Source of the DNA: Porphyromonadaceae bacterium UBA7048 | GTDB lineage: Bacteria; Bacteroidota; Bacteroidia; Bacteroidales; Muribaculaceae | Length of the DNA: 12,566 nt | Direction of reading: 5' to 3' | NCBI GenBank assembly: GCA_002493945.1 | Contig: DLAL01000070.1 | Location: 81,059 to 93,624 of the forward strand | In this document: piece by piece, positions 1 to 7,409 of the stretch | Layout: each line of letters begins with the position of its first letter | How positions within the stretch are numbered: the first letter of the stretch is position 1 | The notes under the pieces: generated by a model | Database searches by the model: none | The model's input: the letters and a program-made list of their open reading frames with translations, nothing else | Told to the model about the DNA's origin: nothing | Program-made: the position numbers and the translations under genes

Positions 1-1
1 T

Positions 2-214
2 AAGTACATCGTCTACATGGATGACGGCGCGCTCCGGGAGAAGCCGGATGTGAACTGCAACATCTACTTCGACGGCAAGCCGCTGTACACCGACGCATTC
101 GAGAATCCGTTCAGCAACAAGTACGGGCACTGGATATACGCCCGTCCGGCTGCAGTGTATATCTATGTGCATCTACACTCCGTCACGGGCTTCGAGATTC
201 TGCGCCGTGAGTGA
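2..214 (+). CDS. C-terminal end of an unrecognised protein (5' truncated by window)
   Basis: The reading frame is open from base 2, upstream of the first ATG at 17, and runs to a TGA at 212-214, so this is the last 70 or so residues of a longer gene. The piece is rich in aromatic residues (Tyr, Phe, Trp, His) and has alternating hydrophobic stretches such as AAVYIYVHLHSVTGFEIL, which fit a beta-strand-rich fold. There is no transmembrane segment in the visible part. I do not recognise the family. A promoter for the next gene starts 30 bp after the stop, so this gene probably belongs to a separate upstream transcript. No convincing terminator hairpin follows it. Confidence 0.55.
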   Translation, partial: KYIVYMDDGALREKPDVNCNIYFDGKPLYTDAFENPFSNKYGHWIYARPAAVYIYVHLHSVTGFEILRRE

Positions 215-243
215 CGGCAGAGCAAATATTATCGGACAAACTG

Positions 244-274
244 TTGTCAGGTCGGCGTCTTTTCCGTACTTTTG
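244..274 (+). promoter_or_regulatory. Bacteroidetes-type promoter of the ThiE-like/kdsB operon
   Basis: TTG at 244-246 and TACTTTTG at 267-274 match the Bacteroidetes -33 (TTTG) and -7 (TAnnTTTG) elements, separated by 20 bp. Transcription would begin near 280, giving a leader of about 40 nt before the ATG at 321. A short inverted repeat (GACAA, ACTG, TTGTC, 235-248) overlaps the -33 element. Confidence 0.65.
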
Positions 275-290
275 CATAGCTTAAACGTTA

Positions 291-306
291 TATCGTTCGT
301 ACGATA
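291..306 (+). repeat. Short inverted repeat in the operon leader
   Basis: TATCGT (291-296), loop TCGT (297-300) and ACGATA (301-306) form a perfect 6-bp stem with a 4-base loop, ending 14 bases before the ATG at 321. It lies inside the predicted leader RNA. It could be an operator half-site pair or a small hairpin near the ribosome site. At this length it could also be chance. Confidence 0.3.
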
Positions 307-320
307 AATATTTCATAGAT

Positions 321-911
321 ATGCTACAGGTAGTAATAACACCCAACGATAACTACAGCCTCGCCGAAATGGCTCAGATGGCTGTCGAAGGCGGCGCTCA
401 GTGGCTTCAGCTGCGTGTGCCGGGTCTTCCAGACGATGAAGTGCGCGAAGCCGCGCCCGACGTAGTCGCGCTCTGCCGCGAAGCAGGTATCATGCTCACC
501 ATTGAGAACGATGTGGCCCTTGCGCGCGAACTCGAGCTTCACGGCGTATTCGTGCACCGGGGCGCCGAGGACCCCGTGAAGCTGCGCGAGACTCTCGGAG
601 CCGAGGCTATCATAGGAGCCGAGGTGACCGACGCCGGCCGGGCATGCGCGCTGGCTGACGCCGACATTGACTACGTGGCTCTCGGTGACAGCGTCAAAGA
701 TGCGAAATCAGTCATAGACGCCATCCGTGCCGCAGGATGCCACATCCCCGTGGTGGCCTACCGTCCGCTCTCGGCGTTCAGCGACGAAGAGATTGCCTTG
801 CTGTCGGCCGACGGTTTCTCAGGTCTGTGCGGAGGTGCTGAAATATTCAGCGAAGCCGACCCTACAGGCCGCATCCGTGCCATCATAGCTGAACTCAAGC
901 CTAATCTCTGA
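321..911 (+). CDS. Thiamine-phosphate-synthase-like (ThiE/TenI fold) protein, active site degenerate
   Basis: This 196-residue protein has the layout of a ThiE TIM barrel. ThiE joins HMP-PP and thiazole phosphate to make thiamine phosphate. Recognisable remnants are GGAQWLQLR (residues 24-32), the ND pair (63-64) in the strand matching LLINDR, and GVFVH...ED (75-84). It departs from the family at key places. The Lys two residues after Arg32 is replaced by Pro. The serine after IIG is Glu101. The GxxxxTxTK phosphate loop is missing after DYVALG (117-122). The glycine-rich GGI motif is replaced by VVAYRPLS (144-151). It may be a non-thiamine paralogue or a binding protein. It is the first gene of the operon, 7 bp before the next start, and no other thi gene is visible. 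The fold is fairly sure; the function is open. Confidence 0.75.
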   Translation: MLQVVITPNDNYSLAEMAQMAVEGGAQWLQLRVPGLPDDEVREAAPDVVALCREAGIMLTIENDVALARELELHGVFVHRGAEDPVKLRETLGAEAIIGAEVTDAGRACALADADIDYVALGDSVKDAKSVIDAIRAAGCHIPVVAYRPLSAFSDEEIALLSADGFSGLCGGAEIFSEADPTGRIRAIIAELKPNL

Positions 912-918
912 CATACCG

Positions 919-1965
919 GTGGCCGGAGAACTGTCGAAAACACTGTGGCGCACCATCCTCCCCGTCGGGCTGGGGGTGGGCGTGGCAGTGTATATGTATC
1001 ATCGCGACGTCACTCCCGGCACGCTCGACTCGGTGGTGTTCGACACGCGCACGGTGCTCTTCCTTGTGCTTGCCGCACTCTTCGTGCTCGGACGCGACTT
1101 CGGGCTGGCATGGCGCTTTCACACCCTCGGAGGAGGCGACATATCATGGCTCAGTGCCATCCGCACCGACATCATGTGCGCCTTCACCTCGGCCATAACG
1201 CCGTCGGTGGTCGGAGGCAGCGCACTGGCCGTCTTCTATCTCAACCGCGAGGGTATCTCCGTGGGCCGCGCCACCACGCTGACCCTGACCACTCTCTTTC
1301 TTGACGAGCTGTTTTTCGTCGTATTCTGTCCGGTGATAATGCTAACAGTGCCGTTCGACGACCTCTTCGGCTCGATGGCGACAACTGCAGCGGCTTCGTC
1401 CGAGAAACTCTTCATCGGCGGTGTGCGCACAGTATTCTGGATTGTGTATGCAGGCATCTGCATCTGGACGGCCATCCTCTACTTCGCCATCCTCGCCCGG
1501 CCCGTCTATGTCCGCAATCTGCTCGTCCGCATGTCATCCATGAGATGGCTGCGCCGCTGGAGCCGCAAGATCAACGACACCGCCACCAACATCGAGACCA
1601 CCTCGGCGTGGGTCAAAGGCCGTTCGCGCCGCTGGTGGACCGAACTCTTCGGCGGCACAGTGCTGTCGTGGTTCTCGCGCTACTTCATCGTGAACGCCAT
1701 CTTCCTTGCTTTCGTGCCTTCGGCGTCGGGCTTACTAGTGTTCGCACGACAGTTCGTGGTATGGGTGGTGCTCATGGTCAGCCCCACTCCGGGCGGCAGC
1801 GGTATCAGCGAGTGGCTTTTCGCCAATTATTACGGCGACCTGATCGGCAACATCGGCATCGCTGCCGTCATAGCGCTCGTGTGGCGACTCTTCAGCTACT
1901 ATATCTATCTGGCCGCAGGGTGCATGATGCTGCCCTCCTACTTCGGCAAAAAATCCAAATCGTGA
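919..1965 (+). CDS. YbhN/LPG-synthase-TM family integral membrane protein
   Basis: A 348-residue multi-pass membrane protein of the UPF0104 / lysylphosphatidylglycerol-synthase transmembrane-domain family (YbhN, AglD-like). It has about seven or eight hydrophobic segments. Two family landmarks are visible: SAITPSVVGGSALAVFYL followed by NREG (about residues 91-112), and SPTPGGSGISEW (about 289-300). The soluble LPG-synthase domain (MprF C-terminus) is absent, so it is the membrane domain alone. Such proteins are thought to act on lipids or lipid-linked intermediates, but the substrate here is unknown. The start is a GTG, chosen because an in-frame TAG at 886-888 blocks upstream extension and because it precedes the first membrane helix. 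It lies 7 bp after the ThiE-like stop and 2 bp before the nfeD ATG. Confidence 0.85.
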   Translation: MAGELSKTLWRTILPVGLGVGVAVYMYHRDVTPGTLDSVVFDTRTVLFLVLAALFVLGRDFGLAWRFHTLGGGDISWLSAIRTDIMCAFTSAITPSVVGGSALAVFYLNREGISVGRATTLTLTTLFLDELFFVVFCPVIMLTVPFDDLFGSMATTAAASSEKLFIGGVRTVFWIVYAGICIWTAILYFAILARPVYVRNLLVRMSSMRWLRRWSRKINDTATNIETTSAWVKGRSRRWWTELFGGTVLSWFSRYFIVNAIFLAFVPSASGLLVFARQFVVWVVLMVSPTPGGSGISEWLFANYYGDLIGNIGIAAVIALVWRLFSYYIYLAAGCMMLPSYFGKKSKS

Positions 1966-1967
1966 AT

Positions 1968-3365
1968 ATGAAACGACTGTCACCATCCGCCTTACTGCTC
2001 ATCATCTGCATGGCTGTCATTCTGTCGCTCGCGCCCTCAGCGGCGGCATCCTCGACAGAAGGGCCCGTATTCGTCATCCCCGTGGAGACTGAAATCAACA
2101 ACAGCGCCCTGCACCACTTCCGCAAAGCCGTGAGCGAGGCGCGGCAGGACGACGCCTCGCTCATTGTCCTCCGGATAAACACCTACGGCGGAGCCCTCGA
2201 CGCGGCCGACTCCATCCGCACGGCGCTGATGCGCCTTGACATCCCCACGGTGGCATTCGTGGATGTGAACGCGGCATCGGCCGGAGCGCTCATCGCCCTG
2301 GCCTGCGACTCAGTCTATATGGCGCCGGGAGCGAGCATGGGCTCGGCCACAGTGGTGAACGGGGCCGGCGAACCTATGCCCGAGAAATATCAGTCGTACA
2401 TGGCCACCATCATGCGCGCCACCGCCGAGCACCACGGCAAGAAGGCCGTCCGCGACACTCTGCTATGGCGCCGCGACCCTGCCATAGCCGCCTCGATGGT
2501 CAATCCCGAAGAGTCGGTCTCGCTCACAGGCAACCAGGCCGTCGACTGCGGATATGCCGACGGAGTAGCGCCCGACCTCAGGACCGTCCTGGAGGACCTC
2601 GGCCGTCCTGATGCCGACGTACACTACTATTCGGCCAACCTGTCCGACACTCTTATAGGCTTCCTCGCCAATGCCGCGGTCCGCGCCGTCCTGATCATGC
2701 TCATCCTCGGCGGTATCTACATGGAGATGCACACTCCGGGCCTCGGCGTGGCAGCCGCAGTCGCTACCGTAGCCGCCGTGCTCTACTTCCTGCCTATGCT
2801 CGTCACAGGCACGCTTCCGGCCTGGGTGCTGCTGACACTCATCTGCGGAGTGGTGCTCATAGCCCTGGAGATATTCATCATCCCGGGCTTCGGCATCTGC
2901 GGCATCCTCGGCATCATCGCCGTGGTGGCGTCGCTTGTCGGGGCATATATCAGCAACGATGCCGTGACGGGATTCGACCTCTCATCCGTAGGCCGCGCCC
3001 TCGTCATAGTCGGCATAGGATGTGCGGCCGCGCTGGCGCTTGTGTGGTATCTCACATCGTCGCACGGCCCGATGATGTTCCGCCGTCACTCCGAACTGAT
3101 GACCGAGCTCCGCGTCGACGACGGATTCATAGGCGTGGACATGTCGCCTGCACGCTACATCGGCCACAAGGCCGATACCGTGACCGTCCTGCGTCCTGCC
3201 GGAAAGATAGAAATCGGCGGCACGGTCTACGACGCCGTCTCCGACGGTGAGTTCATCCCGGCCGGACGCCGCGTGAAAGTCCTCCGCTACGAGAACGCCC
3301 AGCTCTACGTGGCAGAAATCAAAGAACCGAAAACCAATCACGAAGACAATCATAACAATGGATAA
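1968..3365 (+). CDS. Long-form NfeD membrane-bound serine protease (ClpP/SppA class)
   Basis: A 465-residue protein with an apparent signal peptide (residues 1-27, ending SAAA). A ClpP-fold protease domain follows: INTYGGALDAA (70-80), the nucleophile motif NAASAGAL with Ser104, and Lys140 in PEKYQSYM as the likely general base. This is the Ser-Lys dyad known from archaeal PH1510. Next come about five membrane segments (roughly 233-365) including GFGICGILG, and a C-terminal NfeD OB-fold with LRPAGKIEIGG and GEFIPAG. Long NfeD proteins are thought to cleave hydrophobic segments and to work with slipin/stomatin proteins. No slipin gene is in this window. The frame is open upstream to 1545, but that part is a shadow of the previous gene; ATG 1968 starts the signal peptide. 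The last 8 bp overlap kdsB. Confidence 0.9.
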   Translation: MKRLSPSALLLIICMAVILSLAPSAAASSTEGPVFVIPVETEINNSALHHFRKAVSEARQDDASLIVLRINTYGGALDAADSIRTALMRLDIPTVAFVDVNAASAGALIALACDSVYMAPGASMGSATVVNGAGEPMPEKYQSYMATIMRATAEHHGKKAVRDTLLWRRDPAIAASMVNPEESVSLTGNQAVDCGYADGVAPDLRTVLEDLGRPDADVHYYSANLSDTLIGFLANAAVRAVLIMLILGGIYMEMHTPGLGVAAAVATVAAVLYFLPMLVTGTLPAWVLLTLICGVVLIALEIFIIPGFGICGILGIIAVVASLVGAYISNDAVTGFDLSSVGRALVIVGIGCAAALALVWYLTSSHGPMMFRRHSELMTELRVDDGFIGVDMSPARYIGHKADTVTVLRPAGKIEIGGTVYDAVSDGEFIPAGRRVKVLRYENAQLYVAEIKEPKTNHEDNHNNG

Positions 3366-4119
3366 GAAGACATTCATAGGAATAATACCGGCACGCTACG
3401 CCTCCACCCGTTTCCCGGGCAAACCGCTCGCCATGATAGGCGGCAAGCCGATGATACAGCGCGTCTACGAGCGCGTGGCCGCCGTTCTGCCCGAAGTGGC
3501 CGTGGCTACCGACGACAGCCGCATCGCCGAGGCTGTCGAGGCCTTCGGCGGACGTGCCGTCATGACTTCCGAGGCTCACCGCAGCGGCACCGACCGCTGT
3601 CTGGAGGCATACCGCAAGCTCGGGAGCGGAGCCGACGTCATCATCAACATCCAGGGCGACGAGCCCTTCATAGCGCAGTCGCAGCTCCAGTCGGTCATGG
3701 ACAGCTTCGACGACCCGCAGGTGACCATCGCGTCGCTTGCCCGTCCCTTTGACCCTGCACGCGGCTTCGAAGCGCTCTTCGACCCCAATCTGGTGAAAGT
3801 GGTCATGGACGACAATATGAACGCTCTCTACTTCTCGCGCTCCATCATCCCCTACGTGCGCGGCGCTGAATGGCAGCAGTGGCTCGACAAAGCGCGCTTC
3901 TTCACCCACGTCGGGCTCTACGCATATACAGCGGAGACACTGGAACGCATCTGCGCGCTGCCGCAGAGCACCCTCGAGCTGGCCGAGTCGCTCGAGCAGC
4001 TCCGCTGGCTTCAGGGAGGTTTCCGCATACGCATGTCCCTCACCGACGAACCCAACTTCGGCATCGACACACCGGCCGACCTCGAGGCCGCCAACGAGTT
4101 CATCAATACACTCCGATGA
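3358..4119 (+). CDS. kdsB: 3-deoxy-manno-octulosonate cytidylyltransferase (CMP-Kdo synthetase)
   Basis: Cytoplasmic enzyme that activates Kdo with CTP to give CMP-Kdo for lipid A-core synthesis. The 253 residues match the family length. Diagnostic motifs are IIPARYASTRFPGKPL (residues 9-24, nucleotide-binding loop), TDD (51-53), HRSGTDR (74-80), NIQGDEPFI with metal-binding Asp101 (97-105), and the C-terminal GIDTPADLEAANEF. Nothing essential appears to be missing. The ATG lies inside the end of nfeD (8-bp overlap), and the stop overlaps the next start as ATGA, so translation is probably coupled on both sides. Its presence implies a Kdo-containing lipopolysaccharide. The other kds genes are not in the window. 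Confidence 0.96.
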   Translation: MDKKTFIGIIPARYASTRFPGKPLAMIGGKPMIQRVYERVAAVLPEVAVATDDSRIAEAVEAFGGRAVMTSEAHRSGTDRCLEAYRKLGSGADVIINIQGDEPFIAQSQLQSVMDSFDDPQVTIASLARPFDPARGFEALFDPNLVKVVMDDNMNALYFSRSIIPYVRGAEWQQWLDKARFFTHVGLYAYTAETLERICALPQSTLELAESLEQLRWLQGGFRIRMSLTDEPNFGIDTPADLEAANEFINTLR

Positions 4120-5390
4120 ACCGCTCAGAAGTACCTCCCGTACGGCCCTTCGGCCATCTCGAGCTCCCTCGGCAGGTCGTCGAGACACTGCCCGGCGGCA
4201 TAACCTTCCACCGCGTCAGCGGCGGCGAGCAGCCTGTCTGCCGTCTGACCCTATACTTCACCGGCGGCGCGGCAGAGACCGGCAATCAGGTGTACACGCG
4301 CCTTACGGCCACGGCCATGACCGAGGCCACGGCATCCTTCGGACAGTCGGAACTCGCTGACATCCTTGACTTCAACGGGGCGCGCATAGCTGCCGCCGAG
4401 CACTCGCACTACACCACCTTATCCCTGTCAATGCTCAACAGCAAAGCCCCGGCCCTGCTGCCCGTACTGGCAGATATGGTGATGAACCCTACCTTCCCGG
4501 CCGACCGAATCGACACAGCCAGACTGAGCCTCCGCACGCGCATCGAGACCATGAGGCACACGGTCGATTTCAGAGCAGGTGAAACTTTCGACATTCTCAT
4601 GAACGGCGAGGGGCACCCTCTTTCACATCCGTTAACAGTAAGTGACGCCGAGAGTTTCAATGCCGACATCGCGCGCGACGTGCACCGCCGTCTCACGGCC
4701 CCGGCAAAGATGCACGCCATGCTCTCGGGGGCACTCGACGACAGCCTCGTCGGCCGCGTGCGGGATATGCTCGTCACGCTCTCACCGCTCGGCGAAGGCT
4801 ACTCCCTCGAGGTCGTGCCATTCGCCCCTCCGGCAGAGCCTCAGCATATACGGCTGGAACATCCCGACACCTTCCAGAGCGCCATCGTGGCAGGACTTCC
4901 GGCCATAGGCCGACAGCATCCCGACTACATTCCGCTGCGCTACACGGTGATGGCCCTCGGGGGATACTTCGGTAGCCGCCTGATGCGCAATATCCGTGAA
5001 GACAAGGGACTTACATATGGTATATCCGCCTATCTGACAGGCTCGCAGGAAGGCGCCAACGTCAAGATATCGGCGCAGGCCGACAAGTCGTACACCGACC
5101 GCGTGCTCGACGAGATACGTGCCGAAATGCGCCGGCTGGCAGAGAATCCGCCCTGCGGCGACGAGCTCGAGCGCCTGCGTCTCTACGCCATGAGCACGCT
5201 CGCCGAAGTGCTGGACACCCCCGATTCGGTGATGGCGCACTACGCCACCTCGCTGCTCGTGGGCACTCCGCCCGACTACTTCGAGCGCCAGCAGACCATC
5301 ATCCGCACGCTCACTCCCGACATCATCGCCGGGATGGCCAGGCGCTATCTCGACCCCTCCAGGCTGTCGACGGTCGTCGTCGGCATATAG
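4116..5390 (+). CDS. M16 (insulinase/pitrilysin) family protein lacking the zinc motif
   Basis: A 424-residue protein with the two-half layout of M16 peptidases. The C-terminal half carries GGYFGSRLMRNIRE followed by DKGLTYGISAYL (282-307), the Arg/Tyr signature of the second domain. In the N-terminal half, where active enzymes have HxxEH, the sequence reads AMTEA (67-71): both zinc-binding histidines are Ala while a Glu remains. By this reading it should not bind zinc or cleave peptides alone, like the non-catalytic subunits of MPP or paired bacterial M16 proteins. No signal peptide is evident, suggesting a cytoplasmic protein. The start is the ATG of the ATGA overlap with kdsB; the frame is open further upstream only as a kdsB shadow. 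No active M16 partner is encoded in this window. Confidence 0.88.
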   Translation: MNRSEVPPVRPFGHLELPRQVVETLPGGITFHRVSGGEQPVCRLTLYFTGGAAETGNQVYTRLTATAMTEATASFGQSELADILDFNGARIAAAEHSHYTTLSLSMLNSKAPALLPVLADMVMNPTFPADRIDTARLSLRTRIETMRHTVDFRAGETFDILMNGEGHPLSHPLTVSDAESFNADIARDVHRRLTAPAKMHAMLSGALDDSLVGRVRDMLVTLSPLGEGYSLEVVPFAPPAEPQHIRLEHPDTFQSAIVAGLPAIGRQHPDYIPLRYTVMALGGYFGSRLMRNIREDKGLTYGISAYLTGSQEGANVKISAQADKSYTDRVLDEIRAEMRRLAENPPCGDELERLRLYAMSTLAEVLDTPDSVMAHYATSLLVGTPPDYFERQQTIIRTLTPDIIAGMARRYLDPSRLSTVVVGI

Positions 5391-5457
5391 CGGCGGCGTC
5401 CAAGCCCTCTAAACATTTATTGACACTTCGCAGGGTACTATTTTCGGATTTTTTTGC

Positions 5458-5465
5458 TTACTTTG
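5458..5465 (+). promoter_or_regulatory. Possible -7 element of the phosphofructokinase gene
   Basis: TTACTTTG lies 38 bp before the ATG at 5504 and differs from TAnnTTTG at one base. No TTG is found at the expected 20-bp distance upstream, only T-rich sequence. The 113-bp gap (5391-5503) shows no clear terminator for the preceding operon. Confidence 0.4.
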
Positions 5466-5503
5466 CAGTCTGAAAATGAATCTTTAACCGACATTCTCAC
5501 ACA

Positions 5504-7153
5504 ATGAAGAAAAGCGCTTTACAGAAAGCCCGTGCAGCATATCAGCCCAAGCTGCCGATAGCCCTCACCGGTCCGGTGAAAGTTGTAGAAGGCCAGCCCA
5601 CTCAGTCGGTGGCCGATCAGGAAGCAATCGAACGAATATTCCCCAATACCTACGGACTTCCCGAAATCCGCTTCGAGAAGAATACCAACCCCACCCCCGG
5701 CAAGCCCGTCAATGTAGGCGTAATCCTCTCCGGCGGCCAGGCTCCCGGCGGACACAACGTCATCTGCGGTATCTTCGACGGTATCAAGAGAATCCACCGC
5801 GACAGCCGCCTCTTCGGCTTCCTCATGGGCCCCGGCGGTCTCGTTGACCACAAATACATCGAGCTCACCGCTCCCATCATCGACGAATACCGCAACACCG
5901 GCGGTTTCGACATCATCGGCTCAGGCCGCACCAAGCTCGAGAAAGTAGACCAGTTCGAAAAGGGTCTCGTCATCCTCCGCGAACTCGGCATCACCGCTCT
6001 CGTCATCATCGGCGGCGACGACTCGAACACCAACGCAGCCATCCTTGCCGAGTACTACAAGGCCCACAACACCGGCATCCAGGTCATCGGCTGCCCCAAG
6101 ACCATCGACGGCGACCTCAAGAACGACGTCATCGAGACATCGTTCGGCTTCGACACCGCTACCAAAGTATACTCCGAAGTCATCGGCAACATCCAGCGTG
6201 ACTGCAACTCGGCCAAGAAATACTGGCACTTCATCAAACTGATGGGCCGCTCGGCAAGCCACATCGCCCTTGAGTGCGCTCTTCAGACCCAGCCCAACAT
6301 CTGCCTCATCTCCGAGGAAATCGAAGCACGCAACATGAGCCTCGCCGACGTTGTCGACTACATCGCTGGCATCGTGGCAGCCCGTGCAGCCGAAGGCAAC
6401 AACTTCGGTACGGTCCTCATCCCCGAAGGCCTCATCGAATTCATCCCCGAAATCAAGCGCCTCATCGCCGAGCTCAACGAACTCCTCGGCAGCCACAAGA
6501 ACGAAGTGGCCGCTATGGACGCCGAGCAGCTCACCGCATTCATCCTCGGCAACCTCAGCCCCGAGAATGTGGCAACCCTCAAGAGCCTGCCCGAAGACGT
6601 GGCCCGTCAGCTCATGCTCGACCGCGACCCCCACGGCAACGTTCAGGTATCGCTCATCGAGACCGAGAAACTTCTCAGCGGCCTCGTGGCAAAGAAACTC
6701 AAAGAGAATCCTTCGTTCGCTGCCAACGGCGGCAAGTTCTCGCCCCTCCACCACTTCTTCGGATATGAAGGCCGCTGCGCCGACCCGTCGAACTTCGACG
6801 CCGACTACTGCTACTCGCTCGGCTTCAACGCCGCCGCCCTCATCAACGCAGGCGTCACCGGCTACATGTCGGCTATCCGCAACCTCGTCAAGCCCGCAGT
6901 GCAGTGGATTCCCGGCGGTATCCCCGTGACCATGATGATGAACATCGAGCGCCGCAACGCAGAGGACAAGCCCGTAATCCAGAAAGCTCTCGTCCGCCTT
7001 GACGGCGCACCCTTCCGCAAGTTCTCCGAAAACCGCGAACAGTGGGCTCAGAACACCTGCTACATCTATCCCGGTCCCATCCAGTACTTCGGTCCCGCAG
7101 AAGTATGCGACCAGCCCTCGATGACTCTCAAATACGAGCACCAGAGCAAATAA
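5504..7153 (+). CDS. pfp: Diphosphate-fructose-6-phosphate 1-phosphotransferase (PPi-PFK)
   Basis: Cytoplasmic glycolytic enzyme that reversibly phosphorylates fructose 6-phosphate with pyrophosphate in place of ATP. The 549 residues fit the long plant-beta-like class. Motifs in order are SGGQAPGGHN (76-85), IIGGDDSNTNA (168-178), PKTIDGDL (198-205) and KLMGRSASH (245-253). Asp173 (GGDDS where ATP enzymes have GGDGT) and Lys199 (PKTID) are the residues known to set pyrophosphate specificity. Active-site Asp202 and Asp204 are present. Codon choice is strongly biased, as in dnaK, which suggests high expression. It is a single-gene unit: 113 bp after the M16 gene and ended by a strong terminator. 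The start is the ATG of MKKSALQKA; no better one is seen. Confidence 0.96.
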   Translation: MKKSALQKARAAYQPKLPIALTGPVKVVEGQPTQSVADQEAIERIFPNTYGLPEIRFEKNTNPTPGKPVNVGVILSGGQAPGGHNVICGIFDGIKRIHRDSRLFGFLMGPGGLVDHKYIELTAPIIDEYRNTGGFDIIGSGRTKLEKVDQFEKGLVILRELGITALVIIGGDDSNTNAAILAEYYKAHNTGIQVIGCPKTIDGDLKNDVIETSFGFDTATKVYSEVIGNIQRDCNSAKKYWHFIKLMGRSASHIALECALQTQPNICLISEEIEARNMSLADVVDYIAGIVAARAAEGNNFGTVLIPEGLIEFIPEIKRLIAELNELLGSHKNEVAAMDAEQLTAFILGNLSPENVATLKSLPEDVARQLMLDRDPHGNVQVSLIETEKLLSGLVAKKLKENPSFAANGGKFSPLHHFFGYEGRCADPSNFDADYCYSLGFNAAALINAGVTGYMSAIRNLVKPAVQWIPGGIPVTMMMNIERRNAEDKPVIQKALVRLDGAPFRKFSENREQWAQNTCYIYPGPIQYFGPAEVCDQPSMTLKYEHQSK

Positions 7154-7187
7154 ACGGAAACTACAATCCTTCTAATATTCAGCTTGC

Positions 7188-7229
7188 AGCAGGCATCCGC
7201 CGTTCACTCGGCGGGTGCTTGCTTTTTTT
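7188..7229 (+). terminator. Intrinsic terminator of the phosphofructokinase gene
   Basis: A 15-bp stem, 7188-7202 with 7209-7223, has two G-U pairs and a TTCACT loop and is GC-rich at the top. It runs into a tract of seven T residues (7223-7229), 34 bp after the stop codon. It also marks where the minus-strand MATE remnant ends. Confidence 0.92.
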
Positions 7230-7236
7230 GTGCGCA

Positions 7237-7409
7237 TCATGCCCACACACACTCCCCCTGACCGACGAAGATACCGTCAATCACCGTAAGAGCCGAGTTG
7301 AATATCTTGCGCCGATAAGGGTCGGAAAGAAAAGGGCGAGGAACAGCGGACCAATCTTGCCGTTCGCAAAGTCGAGCTTATCCCGGTCAAGATTTCTGAC
7401 TTCTGTCAT
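7237..7409 (-). pseudogene. Remnant of a MATE-family efflux transporter gene (N-terminus only, frameshifted)
   Basis: Read on the minus strand, an ATG at 7409-7407 opens a 42-codon frame: MTEVRNLDRDKLDFANGKIG, then PLFLALFFPTLIG, then off-family residues to a TGA at 7283-7281. From 7308 another frame continues the same protein pattern: KIFNSALTVIDGIFVGQG, then out-of-family residues and a TGA at 7239-7237. Together these resemble the N-terminal cytoplasmic lead and first membrane helix of MATE (NorM/DinF-type) cation or drug antiporters, which read roughly GPLF...LFxPTLxG...F...DGIFVGxG. A full gene needs about 440 codons, so only about 55 survive, with a frameshift near 7306-7313. The start overlaps the last 23 bp of the sugar-phosphate transferase gene, so it was probably the third gene of that operon. 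The assignment rests on pattern recognition, not a search. Confidence 0.7.

Noticed and set aside
1545..1967. In-frame upstream extension of nfeD
   Set aside because: It overlaps the YbhN-like gene, its translation is Arg/His/Pro-rich shadow sequence, and ATG 1968 begins a clear signal peptide.
3870..4115. In-frame upstream extension of the M16 gene
   Set aside because: It lies within kdsB and reads as shadow sequence; the ATGA overlap start is normal for this operon.
3319..4188. 289-codon minus-strand frame over kdsB
   Set aside because: Shadow of kdsB. It is rich in Val, Glu, Gly and Arg without domains, and it crosses two operon junctions.
5921..7141. 406-codon open frame on the minus strand antisense to the phosphofructokinase gene
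   Set aside because: It mirrors a strongly codon-biased real gene whose codon choice leaves few stops on the opposite strand. The translation is low-complexity and Val/Asp/Glu-rich with no recognisable family.
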